Origin: Neoscytalidium dimidiatum
Lineage: Eukaryota > Ascomycota > Dothideomycetes > Botryosphaeriales > Botryosphaeriaceae
Direction: 5' to 3'
DNA length: 64,000 bases
Assembly (NCBI GenBank): GCA_037367355.1
Contig: CM074704.1
Coordinates: 310,001 to 374,000, forward strand
The position numbers and the translations under genes were made by a program. Below the pieces are notes generated by a model. The model did no database searches. It worked only from the letters and a program-made list of their open reading frames with translations, and had not been told where the DNA came from. Positions 45,014-54,913 of the stretch are shown here, piece by piece (the first letter of the stretch is position 1; each line of letters opens with the position of its first letter).

Positions 45014-46768
45014 TTACTGTCGCTTCTTGTCATCACGATCCTTGATCGGCGAGAACAAGGTTTCAATCAACTAGAGCATACACGTTAGCAAGACTCAGCA
45101 CCACGCTACGCAGAATACACCCTAGAGGCAACACTTACCCATCGGTCAAGATCCTTCTCATTCTCATGAAGATCGGCAAACTTTGCATCCAGCTGGTCTG
45201 CGACGCGTTAACGGATGAACTACGAAAGAAAATGGACGAGTGGATACGATCAGAAAGAGGACCTACCTGTCGTAACAAACACGACATTGGCAATCTCCGT
45301 GTTGGCCCGGATTCTCTCTAGGAACTTCGTTGAACTCGATGCCGTGCCGATCTGGCCGATCACGAATTTAACGCCTGCCAGGTGATTGTGTCAGCAAACG
45401 CAACCACTCAAAGGCCACTCATAGCCTGCTCAGGGACAGGCAGGGATGGAATGTACGCACTTTCGCGAGGGTACTTGGCGGCCTCCAGCTTCTCTCCACA
45501 CTCTACGATGGCGTTCACGAATGCAGTATCACTTTCCTTGGACGGCATGCCATCGGTGATGACAGACACGAGAAGCGGCCTCTCGAGCTTCTGCGGTTCA
45601 AGCTTGCTGTAGACCAGCGGCTCGAGGATCTTGGAACGGAGGAAGGTGCCAATCGCAGTGTCGCCTTCCGGATCCCATGAGGTCCGCTCCATGATGTTTC
45701 CAATGTCCTTGAGGGTCAGGTTCGATGAATCGTTCACGTCTTGGTTGATGAAGCGCAGTGCAACGCCCTCGCCCTCGGGCAGGATGCGCGTGGTGATTTT
45801 GGCGATCCGCTTGACGAGCTCTTCCTGGCCGACCCAACGGCGCTCTCGCTTCATCGAAGAGCTGTCATCTGCAGATTCGTAAGCACGCGTGAACGAACCG
45901 CTTGCTCTGGAGCATATTCATGCCCGCACTCACCGCAGTAGATGACCTGCTGATGTAGGGAGACATTGATCGTTTTGGGCAACAGGTCTTTGCACCCGAG
46001 AGATGTGCTGGAGTCGTTTGCCAGCTCCGTCGCCTTGCGCGCCACGTCCTGTATGAAGTCCTTCTTCTCTCCGAAGAAACGCTCCAACGGGCTGTCCTTG
46101 ACGACCCTGACAACATTTTCCACAAACTTGGCGTTACTCGGCTGCTCCGGCCCGTTCACCTGCTGTACAACCTTGTTAGAGAAAGATGAATTGCCGAATA
46201 TCTAAGTGCGTACCTGGTTCAAGCGTTGGTCTAGTTCGGGGTTCGGTCCAAACGCCCGACGGATGACATCCTTCGCTTTGGCGTTCACCCAAGCAAGGAC
46301 GAAGAGCAGGAAGCCGACAACCACGTCAGTCAGTCGTCCGAGGGCAGACTTCTCTTTCGCTGGAGTCAGCGCAAGGACGACGGCTTTGTCACCAGTGTCC
46401 TCCGCCAACTTTGCTGCAGTCAGGCCGTCGTCATTCTTCTTCGTCAGAGAAGCTCCGGCCCTGCGCAGCAGCCTGATGGACTCGAGATCCTTCTGTTGAA
46501 CGACATACATAAGTGATGTGTTGCCTCTTGCAATTGGACAGCTTGCGTCGATTGAGGGTGACTTTCCGAGAAGCAGTTGGATGATCCGAGCTCGGTTGTA
46601 GGTGGTCTTCCAGCCGGCGAGGAGGAGAGGGGTTTCGCGGTTTCTTGAGCGAGCGTCCACTTTGGCACCTTGCTTGAGAAGTTGCTTGACCTTGTCGGCA
46701 TCGCCAGCAATCGTGGCCGACGCTAGCGGCGTCAGGCCGGTCTTGGGGTCTTGGTCATCAATGGCCAT
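45014..46768 (-). CDS. Ankyrin-repeat protein with von Willebrand factor A domain
   Basis: Six exons, complement of 46214..46768, 45934..46159, 45461..45868, 45267..45374, 45139..45197 and 45014..45070. Introns are 54-86 nt with GTRNGY donors, in phase, giving 470 residues. Residues 1-140 are ankyrin repeats (GLTPLASATIAGDADKVKQ, RGNTSLMYVVQQKDLESI, NDDGLTAAKLA). A hydrophobic segment DVVVGFLLFVLAWVN at about 155-170 could be a membrane anchor. The vWA domain starts near 254; the metal-ion site DDSSSM (D261-x-S263-x-S265) is assembled across intron 2, and LLVSVITDGMPSKESDT supplies a later metal-site Asp. vWA domains bind protein ligands through a metal. The last codons KRQ-stop coincide with a GTAAGT, so a further exon is possible. 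Function unknown. Confidence 0.82.
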
Positions 46769-48179
46769 GATGGTGCTGGACAAGTTGCAAGTGGTGGTCG
46801 GTGTGGATGCAGTCCGGCACGGAAGTAGGCATTTTTAAGTCGCAAGACGTTGAAAATGGCACGTGCACCCATCGATGTCAGGGAAAGGGAGTGCTGCCTC
46901 GTAGTTACAATGGGGCGCGGCTCAATCTCGACGTGGGTTGCACTGGATATCCGTTTCGTACGCCCCATAACGCGGTTACATGCATCTTGCCGCCACGACG
47001 CACAAACACAAAATCTCTTGCAGATGCCAGATCGGCGAGCCCGAAGACCCAACCATTTGCCGATTTAGTCAATAAGTCGATATTGTCGCAGCAGCGCAGC
47101 AGGTTTTTGGCAACGATCCGCCAGGCAGACACATTATCCCAGCCTGTTGGGCGTGCGCGCATCGAACGACCGGCACAATTAATGGCTGCTTTACGAAATT
47201 TCGATTTTCAGCCAAAAGCGCTCTGCATGCATGTTGCCGTGTTCTGAAGTCTTAGCAGCGGGAAGCACAGCTGAGGCCTACGCGCAGGCTGTGATGGGAA
47301 AGCTTGTAAACAGCCGTTGGTGCACGGCACTACCCGAGCAATCTTGTCTGCATTTCGTGCATACGGTCCCGAGCATGCATGCTTGGCGTCGTATGGATAG
47401 CGATCCGCTTAGCCAAGATGCTCCCCTGTCCATGCGCCCGTACTATCTAGATTTCCTGCCTATGCCTTAATTCTTGCAAGCAAAAACAAAATAAGAAAAA
47501 TATGGACTATGGCACATGAGGCTGGCGATGCTGTAGCAGTCGAGCTGCTTAAGGGCTAGCTGGCAAAGCAGTCAGCCAATACTACTGATTCAGCAGGACT
47601 GTGCTAAACTACAGGTGGTTGCAACGTAATGGCTTAGCTTAATTTGAGCTCAATGAGAGGACGTAACTGGTCAATCGGTTCATAATGTCCCGGCATGTTG
47701 CCTGCCTACCTTTTCACCTTTTTCCTTTTCTCGTTTATAGTTCCGGAGAGGAAACACAACCAGCACTGTGGAACAACCTTGCCTCCTTAATGTATTGGAA
47801 AACGGGATGTTGCTGATCGTGGGAGTTTACGGAAAGGGTATTTGTGCAACGCGACACGTATGCGTCACCGGAAGTACGTCCCTGGGAAGGGAGCCGTAGG
47901 AGGCAAGGAGCGTACCTATCGTCGTACTTCCCTAGACTGAGTGGAACGAAATATTCAAATGGCTGGCGGACTGGCGAGCCAATCCTGCATATACCATTTC
48001 GCATTGAGACACAACGGTGTGACTGGCTGATGTGCCCCTCTGGCGGCGACTCGGTGCCTCTTTCCGCGAGCATTGTATATTTGACCGAGAGGGACAACGG
48101 CGTTCACATTCGGCAGATAGGTGCATTCTGCTTCACCTGACGCAACGCTTCAACACTGACTATCCACATCCTCGTGACC
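46769..48179. other. Divergent intergenic region, nothing recognised
   Basis: This 1.4-kb stretch separates the starts of the ankyrin-vWA gene and the FAD oxidase gene and should hold both promoters. Short open frames only. Confidence 0.4.
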
Positions 48180-49793
48180 ATGAACAAGTCCATCGACAAA
48201 GTCGTCGGCGTCTTCAAAAAAGAGGACATTCCCGTCTTCCTGCCCGGAGAGGAGGAGTACGAACGCTCCGTCGCAACGGCGAACCTCCTGTTCCGTTTTT
48301 CCCGGCCCGAGTGCGTGGTGCAGCCGGAGAAGGAATCTCACGTGCAGACCGTCATCAAGCAAGCAAAGTCGCAGCGGCTCAAAGTCACCATCAAGTGCGG
48401 CGGTCACTCCTACGCGGGACACTCGACAGCCTTTCGCGGCATCTCGCTGGATCTGCGACGGATGAACGCGGCCACCTTTGACATTGACGAGGAGACGGTC
48501 ACGGTGGATGGCGGCTGCCAGTGGGGCAACGTATACAAGACGTTGGTCAACGGCAAGCACAACGGCTATGTCGTCAACGGGGGACGATGCCCGCCGGTTG
48601 GCGTGGGCGGCTTCATTCTGGGCGGCGGCCTGAGCCCGTTCACGAGGAGTTTCGGCATGGGAAGCGACACGCTGATGGAAGCCACCGTCGTGACAGCGGA
48701 CGGGAGGTCGGTCACCGTCGGCGACAGCGACGATCCGGACTCCAACGAAGGCAGGCTCTTCTGGGCGCTTCGTGGGGCAGGCGGCGGCAACTTTGGCGTT
48801 CTCGTCAAGATGAAGCTGAAGGCGCAGAGGCTGCGGAGCAACGACGTCGTGGCCGGCATGTATACGTGGTTCCCGGCGACGACGGATACATTTCTGGCTA
48901 CGATGAACAAGTTCTACGCAGCCAAGTGGCCTAACAGCATGACTATCGACAGCAACTGGCTCTGCAGCCCGAAGCAGAACGAGCGAAATGGCGTCCGATT
49001 CACCATGTACTATGACGGCAACAAGAAGGAGTTTGACAAGATAATCGACGAACACATCGATGACCCAGGTCTGGCGACACAATTCAAGCGCCGCGCCCTG
49101 CCTGAGAAGTCAACCCGTTTCCTCCACGAGACGCTCGTGGCCCAGTGGTCGGAGGAAATCAAGAGATCCTTCCCGACGAACAAATCCTACGAAATCTACA
49201 GCTCCTTTGTCTTCAACAACAATAGTAGGAACGCCATCAGAAAGATAACGGCCATCATCCTCGAGACCATGACAAGCTTTCGGGAGGGTTTCAAGGACGA
49301 CAACGTTCAGCTCCGCGTGACTTGGATCCACTCCGGGGGCAAGGCGACCGAGAAGGATCCTACTGAAACGGCTTTCTTCTGGCGTGAAGGGGTGTTCAAC
49401 ACATATATCACCGTCGAGTGGGAGGATAAGTGGATGGAGAGGGACATGCGCCGCTTTATGGGAGAGTTCAAGAAGAGACTACGGCCTTTCTCGCTGGACA
49501 AGAAGGCGGCGTTCATCAACTTCCCCGATGGGAGACTGCGGACCCACGAAGCGGCATACTTTGGCAAGAACCGCGACGAGCTGCGGCGCGTCAAGCAGAT
49601 GTGGGACAAAGACAATTTCTTTCGGTGGGAGCAAGGTGTTCAGCTTCCGCAGGCTGCGGATGATGATGCTTCGGATGTGGACGAGTCGGATGAGGAAAGG
49701 TTCACGGATCGCATTGCAGGGGACCAGTGGGAATACTACGAGACCAATGACCTGATGGAGGACCTCAAGGAACTGGCTGACTTGGGTTTCTAA
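48180..49793 (+). CDS. FAD-linked oxidase, berberine bridge enzyme type
   Basis: Single exon, 537 residues; ATG 48180 is the first in the frame. The FAD-binding domain has KCGGHSYAGHS with His76, the usual histidyl-FAD attachment, and GGRCPPVGVGGFILGGG with Cys137, the usual second covalent link, so bicovalent FAD is predicted. LFWALRGAGGGNFGVLV is the conserved flavin-side strand. A BBE C-terminal domain follows, ending AAYFGKNRDELRRVKQMWD then FRWEQGVQLP. Family members oxidise alcohols, sugars or alkaloid-type substrates and pass electrons to O2. Oddities: no signal peptide, whereas many fungal members are secreted, and an extra acidic tail of about 45 residues (DDDASDVDESDEERFTD) after the normal end. 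Substrate unknown. Confidence 0.9.
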   Translation: MNKSIDKVVGVFKKEDIPVFLPGEEEYERSVATANLLFRFSRPECVVQPEKESHVQTVIKQAKSQRLKVTIKCGGHSYAGHSTAFRGISLDLRRMNAATFDIDEETVTVDGGCQWGNVYKTLVNGKHNGYVVNGGRCPPVGVGGFILGGGLSPFTRSFGMGSDTLMEATVVTADGRSVTVGDSDDPDSNEGRLFWALRGAGGGNFGVLVKMKLKAQRLRSNDVVAGMYTWFPATTDTFLATMNKFYAAKWPNSMTIDSNWLCSPKQNERNGVRFTMYYDGNKKEFDKIIDEHIDDPGLATQFKRRALPEKSTRFLHETLVAQWSEEIKRSFPTNKSYEIYSSFVFNNNSRNAIRKITAIILETMTSFREGFKDDNVQLRVTWIHSGGKATEKDPTETAFFWREGVFNTYITVEWEDKWMERDMRRFMGEFKKRLRPFSLDKKAAFINFPDGRLRTHEAAYFGKNRDELRRVKQMWDKDNFFRWEQGVQLPQAADDDASDVDESDEERFTDRIAGDQWEYYETNDLMEDLKELADLGF

Positions 49794-49971
49794 TGGCGGT
49801 CGGCGAGAAGCGCCGTAGGCGTTCTTAAACCTTGCTGTGCTTCACTGATGGCACTTCATCCTTGAATAATCGGAGAAACTGGAGCGCCTCTATTGCTCAT
49901 CGCTGAACGGGCACAGCAACGGTGTTGTTATCGTCCGGGCGAGGCCTCGGATGCTCTAGTAACGGATGTGT

Positions 49972-51237
49972 TTATGCTTGATCTGGTGACGGCTGATCAT
50001 GAGATGCCTCCCACATTGCGTCGATGGCCCGCACTATCGTGGTCTTCAGAGTGCCTCTCGCCCATAGCATGATAGTAGTCAGACACCGAGCCATATCAAG
50101 CGCATCCACTTGATCGAAGGACTTCCACTGCCTAACTCCCTTCCCCACGTATCTTGCTTGGCCTGGCTCGTGCCAATACGCAAAAAGCTCGAAGCGGGCA
50201 CTCTCCGAGCAAATGGCGAAGACGGGAGCGCGAAAGTCATCGGCACCACCGGACGGGTCAAGAGCCCGAAGACCAGCGAAGATGCGGAGGGCTGCGGCGG
50301 CGGCCACGCAGGCCTGGTTCTGGGCGCCGTAGAGATTGCCGCCGGTGGCGCTGGACTTGAGCTCGCAGATGAGGAAAGGGAAGAAGCCGCTCTCGGGCTG
50401 GCGAGACGGGTTGGCGATCAGCCCAGCCGCGTCGAACCACTGGTCGAGCAGGTCGGCATCGACGCGGCTGGCGAGCGCTCGGGCTGCGAGGCTGAGCTGG
50501 CTATCGGGACGGGGCTTCTTTAGGCTGATGGGCGACCGAGGGCTAGCGTGGAGGACGGGTATTGCGAAGCCATCTTGCGAGCGGCGGAGAGGGATAGTAG
50601 CAGCTGGGGCGAGAAGGCGTGGCTGAGGGAGCACCTCGTCGCACCACTCCTGGTCGGATGCAATCTTGATTTCAGCGCCACCACCACATTCAAGACGCAG
50701 CTCCTCAAGCATGGAGGAGAAGGCGGTCTTCCAGGCGGCTTCGTTGGCGTCGTCTTCGATAAGCTCCCTGGTGCGCTCGCAGAAGCGGGACGCAATCCTC
50801 GGTATGTGTTCGTCCAGGGCCGGCGGCAGTGCATCGGATAGAGCGTCATCCAACACAGCCTGGACATGACTCGGCACAGCACGCCAGGTCTCTGGAATGA
50901 TACCGGCCTTTCTGATCAGCCCGCGGTAGGCCTTTGTCTGTGTGGTGCGCGACCGCGATGATGCCGATGACGCGAACGAGCTGGCTGCAAGGACGTCGGA
51001 CGAGGTGGTATCGGGTTGAGACTTCGGAGGCATGGCAACGGTAGCAGTTTCATTCACCCAGGCGGCGGTTGCGAGAGCGCGGGCATAGGCGGAGGAGGTG
51101 CGCGGCGGGCTGCCTGTGAGCTGGTCGCAGGCGAAGGACTGCGGAGGGGACGGCGGCGGGCGGTGGCTCTTAGTTGTCCTCTCGTCGTCGATGTTGTCGT
51201 CGCACTTGCGTTTGATGAGACTTCTGGCTTGGAGCAT
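49972..51237 (-). CDS. PD-(D/E)XK nuclease-like fungal protein A
   Basis: Single exon; the frame is open to 51351 but the first ATG is at 51237, giving 421 residues. The first 105 residues are Ser/Pro-rich with a KRKCDD patch. The rest is globular. Near the C-terminus it has RPDSQLSLAAR (Pro244-Asp245), then FPFLICELKSSATGGNL with E292-x-K294, then GAQNQACVAAAAALRIF. This order (Asp, then E-x-K on a strand, then a helix with Gln) is the PD-(D/E)XK core, and the ELKS-ATGG-NQA string resembles the fungal family often labelled DUF7924. Predicted nuclease or nuclease-like, intracellular, substrate unknown. It is divergent from nuclease-like protein B across 315 bases. Active-site residues are all present. 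Confidence 0.7.
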   Translation of the reverse strand: MLQARSLIKRKCDDNIDDERTTKSHRPPPSPPQSFACDQLTGSPPRTSSAYARALATAAWVNETATVAMPPKSQPDTTSSDVLAASSFASSASSRSRTTQTKAYRGLIRKAGIIPETWRAVPSHVQAVLDDALSDALPPALDEHIPRIASRFCERTRELIEDDANEAAWKTAFSSMLEELRLECGGGAEIKIASDQEWCDEVLPQPRLLAPAATIPLRRSQDGFAIPVLHASPRSPISLKKPRPDSQLSLAARALASRVDADLLDQWFDAAGLIANPSRQPESGFFPFLICELKSSATGGNLYGAQNQACVAAAAALRIFAGLRALDPSGGADDFRAPVFAICSESARFELFAYWHEPGQARYVGKGVRQWKSFDQVDALDMARCLTTIMLWARGTLKTTIVRAIDAMWEASHDQPSPDQA

Positions 51238-51552
51238 GGAGCAGAGCCTCGGGGGCGGGGGGCACCTCGCGCGGACAGCGGCAGTTATGGATGATATCGT
51301 GAGCCGGGAGGGGAAGTGCAGCGGGCGAGGATGGCGGGTTGGAAGAGACACGCGCGAGTCGCGAATTGCTGGGTGATCCGCGGTCGTGACTCAGTCAGTG
51401 CGCACATCGAGGATCGCAGACTGCCGGCCGCCGTCACCGCGGCAACGGAGAGCAAACGTCGCGACCGACGCGAGGCTCGACTCGATTTCAACTTCAACAC
51501 CAACATCAGTTCCAGCTACCCCTACCTCCCGCGCTCCACGTTCCCGAATGCC
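51238..51552. promoter_or_regulatory. Shared divergent promoter of two nuclease-like genes
   Basis: The 315 bases between the chosen ATGs of proteins A and B should serve both. Both frames extend into it without an ATG-independent reason to be coding, except an in-frame ATG at 51331 that could lengthen protein B. Confidence 0.4.
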
Positions 51553-52983
51553 ATGCTCACGCGCTCACAATCAGCTTGCAGTGCGCGCCAGAGCGCCGTC
51601 TCTGGCCCGCACCTTGCATCATCCCAGCCTCCCAGTCAAGCCCAGCCTCCCACAGCGAAGCCCTACTCCACGCCGGGCTACTTGAAGCCCACCGCCACGT
51701 CCTGCGCGCGGAGTAGCTCATCATCTCAAACTTCTCTTGCACCATCTGGCCGTGCGAAGTCCCTCCCCACGTCGACCGCAAGCCGTTACTTTCGCTGCCA
51801 CGACGTTCCCCCGACGAGCCCGCGCCGAATTCGCCGTCTGTGGAGAGACGTTATGTCGGCCCAGCCGGGCTACATGCAACCGACCAGCAACACAAGAAGG
51901 CGAGGAAGCCAGAGCACTGCCTCGCAAACACGCTCTCGGCCCTCCGGCTCTCGGAGCGGCTCCGGCACTCCCAATACTACCTACTCTGGAGCATCTACCC
52001 AGAACGCGGACCAGTACGAAGCCGTCCTCGATCCCCATGGCATCGAGATTGACGACAGCGGGCTGTCTCGCAACGTTCGAAAGCACTATCGAGTCGACGA
52101 TCAGCCCATGCACATCCGCATTCGCATCGACAGGCTGGAGTCCGAGCGCCGGGAAGCGTTGCGCGGCGTGACAATCTGGCTGGATCCCGAAGATGAAGAC
52201 CTTATCCGTACCCTGCAGTCCGAGTATAAATGTATGGTCGCTAGCTCCATGAACGAGGCCGAGTTCTCCGTCTTCGCGCTCGCAAACATCTTCAAGAACG
52301 AACGGCGCAATCCACACTCTGTCTACGAGGAAGGAGATCAGTGCTGGCACCCAGAGAGGCTCGTCCAGCCAGTCAACAAGCCCGACGGAGATAAGTGGAG
52401 AGCTCCACCAGCCGTCGCCGGCCCGTCCAACTACTCTTGGGACATCCGTCCGGACTGTGCCTACTGGATCTCGTTGCGCGCCTTCCGCCTCGGCTTCCGT
52501 AGCAAAGTCAGGGAGCACGTGTCCGTATTGCAGAACCGTGTGGTCTGCCCATACTTGACGCTTGAGTTCAAGAAGGACTCGGACAAGAACATCTCGCGTC
52601 CCCGTAACCAGGTCGCCATCGCCGCGTGCGTCGCTCTCTACAACCGGTGGGAACTGAAGCGGAGCCGCATCACTGAGTGGACCGAGGACCACCGCGGCCA
52701 GCTGGCGCACTACTGCATCACCTTCACGAGCAGCACGTGGGACGTCTGGCATGTGACCCCCAAGACATTCGCCGAGTGGTCCGGCTGTCGCATGCGCCGC
52801 GTGTACTCGGGGAACTGCACCATTCGCAACGATGTCATCCAGTTGATGACCTGGATCAACGAAATCCACTACTGGGGCCTTACAGTCCATTCCCCCGGCT
52901 GCAAAGACGACATTTACGCCCGGACTTGCTCCGATGGAGATGCGGACGATGCTGACATTAGTTTGCTAAGGGTCGATGGATGA
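51553..52983 (+). CDS. PD-(D/E)XK nuclease-like fungal protein B
   Basis: Single exon, 476 residues from ATG 51553; an upstream in-frame ATG at 51331 would add 74 residues overlapping the neighbour's promoter. The N-terminal 150 residues are Ser/Thr/Pro-rich and disordered. From residue 155 it is globular: YEAVLDPHGIEIDDSGLS, TIWLDPEDEDLIRTLQSEY, then WDIRPDCAYWISLRAF (Pro300-Asp301), VCPYLTLEFKKDSDKN (E338-x-K340) and RPRNQVAIAACVALYNRW. That is again a PD, E-x-K, helix order, so a PD-(D/E)XK-type fold with intact catalytic residues is inferred, though I cannot name the family. The C-terminus carries the conserved words FAEWSGCRMRRVYSGNC and WINEIHYWGLTVHS, shared with the decayed gene at 54.9-56.2 kb. 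Confidence 0.65.
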   Translation: MLTRSQSACSARQSAVSGPHLASSQPPSQAQPPTAKPYSTPGYLKPTATSCARSSSSSQTSLAPSGRAKSLPTSTASRYFRCHDVPPTSPRRIRRLWRDVMSAQPGYMQPTSNTRRRGSQSTASQTRSRPSGSRSGSGTPNTTYSGASTQNADQYEAVLDPHGIEIDDSGLSRNVRKHYRVDDQPMHIRIRIDRLESERREALRGVTIWLDPEDEDLIRTLQSEYKCMVASSMNEAEFSVFALANIFKNERRNPHSVYEEGDQCWHPERLVQPVNKPDGDKWRAPPAVAGPSNYSWDIRPDCAYWISLRAFRLGFRSKVREHVSVLQNRVVCPYLTLEFKKDSDKNISRPRNQVAIAACVALYNRWELKRSRITEWTEDHRGQLAHYCITFTSSTWDVWHVTPKTFAEWSGCRMRRVYSGNCTIRNDVIQLMTWINEIHYWGLTVHSPGCKDDIYARTCSDGDADDADISLLRVDG

Positions 52984-53205
52984 ACAAAGCTACCGTTCAG
53001 CATGACGCAATTATTATATCCAATATGTACGCCTTAACCACCCTGCTGAATGATGCGTCCATTGAAACTACGGTGTCCCATAATGCGCTCTAGTGCGCGC
53101 CGTCTCCTGACATGCTCAGAGCGCATGCGCCACGCTAGCTGGCACGCAAGGCGCCTCAAGGACAACCGTACCTGATCCGGTACACTAGCCCTTCCCTCTT
53201 TCTCC

Positions 53206-53661
53206 TCATCTGCTGCGCTGGAATTGCGCCTGCCACAGAACCCAAGTAAGCAAAGCGAACGCGATCGACAAGGAAATAGCCCAATAGACCCCAAAGTACT
53301 TTTCTCCAGCGGCGAAATCTCCGTCCATGGAGAGTATCGAGGCCACACAACTGCATAGAACGATGACAGTCGCGACCTTGGTGAGTTGCCCAGAGCTACA
53401 CGCTGGTCTATTGGCCGCAATATCTTCCCTCAATGCGGCGCGCTGTGCGTACATTTCCATGTGATCGCCAAGGATAACTTCCAGTACTCGGAGTTTATTG
53501 TCGAGGAACATTCACAGTCTACGTTCTTGACTCAGTTTCTCCTTCTCGTCTCCCTCCTGGCGACCCAAGAACATCGAGTCCCCGTATCGGAAGGCCCAGA
53601 GGATGTTCTTCAAAGTTGTCCAATTATTCTTCAACGACTGTCTCTTCTCCATCAAGCTCTA
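53206..53661 (-). pseudogene. CorA-like magnesium transporter C-terminal relic
   Basis: One frame reads SLMEKRQSLKNNWTTLKNIL, then DSMFLGRQEGDEKEKLSQE, meets TGA at 53512-53514, and continues FLDNKLRVLEVILGDH. Two membrane spans follow, VATVIVLCSCVASILSM and KYFGVYWAISLSIAFALLTW. The helix, two-span, YFxVYWA arrangement is that of fungal CorA-like proteins, whose last 60 residues form the pore. Only the end of the gene is present, and an in-frame stop breaks it. Assignment is by pattern and moderate. Confidence 0.45.
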
Positions 53662-54913
53662 GTACGCCCGTAATGATGTAATACTAACAACAACCGTTAA
53701 CGAAAGGCCTTATAACATTATTCTCGCGGTAAAACCGGGTCTCGAAATCGGAGTGAAAGGCTACGGAAGCCGGCTTTCGCCGTTGATCTATCGCCACTCC
53801 ACATTCCTTCTCCTCCCGGCTGCGTGAAGGAGTCCGCCAGACACAGTCAGCTGACGACAAAAACGCGGGCAGTCGGCTAGCGCAGGCGATTTGGTGTGTT
53901 TGAGGGTGAGGGACCGTGATCCATCTGCCACTACGCCGCGTCGGGATTCAGCGTCCGCCCAACGGTGACTATCTCAGGCAGCTAGCGCCGATCGGTCTCG
54001 ATAGGCGTGGCAGCAAGGCAGCAAGCTCTCGTACTGGGTATTGTAGCCAGATGCAGACGGGGGGTCATGGCGGACTGTGTGGGTGACGGAGGCCCGCCCG
54101 CCCGGTATCGCAGCGGCTTGGACCAGCTTGGCGTTTGATCGCGGAGAGCACTGTAGCCGCCGACGATCTCAATACTATATTATGAAGTTTTGGTAATATA
54201 GATTATGCTACTGTATTTTCATTACTTCCTTACATGAGTGAAAATATTATAACAATAAAAGGGATGTGTTTATTAATTGGTGCAATGGCTAAAAGTTCTC
54301 AAGTTGGTTTTCATGTTTGATTGCCTATGGCGATACCCTTATAAAAGTCGCAGATGGTCAATGAACAGTAACTATATTACGAATGTGGTAAAGTTCGACC
54401 ATAGAGCCATACCAGAAGTATAGCAAGGATGAAACCAAATATGTTTCGTACGTATGGAGATTCCAGACACTTCTGGACTTAAAAGCTACTGAGGTGAAAG
54501 CGGTTTTGAGAGGATTGTCGAACGGATTCAATATTGGAACTCTTGAGCCAAGCACGACGTGCCAACTTAATTGGATATTGGGCAGCGCTTGGCCAGGCTA
54601 GCATATCTACTGGAGCCAGCGGCTCATCCAGAAAGTCAATTAATGAACTCCTGCCGACCATCTAAAGTATATTTTTTATCACAAAAGACCGTACCTGAGG
54701 ATAGAACCATAACTAATTAGCTTCTCTGGAACCTGCTCTCTCTACCGAATCACCCGTTCACCAATTTGAGCCTTTCGTGCCTTTGGCAACTGCGTGTCTA
54801 CTAGTCAATTTTCGCACTTGTATATCTCTGAAAAAAAAAAAAAAAAACGTCTAATGCACACACTTCGCAGCCCGTGGACACTGAATTTCGACTGCCTTAC
54901 TCGCAGTGACGCA
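53662..54913. other. Intergenic, AT-rich patch and long A run
   Basis: No gene is supported. 54170-54330 is AT-rich. A run of 17 A lies at 54831-54847, which could be the tail of a retroposed copy or simple slippage. Confidence 0.4.

Noticed and set aside
48150..49082. 310-codon antisense frame over the FAD oxidase
   Set aside because: Shadow frame without a recognisable domain.
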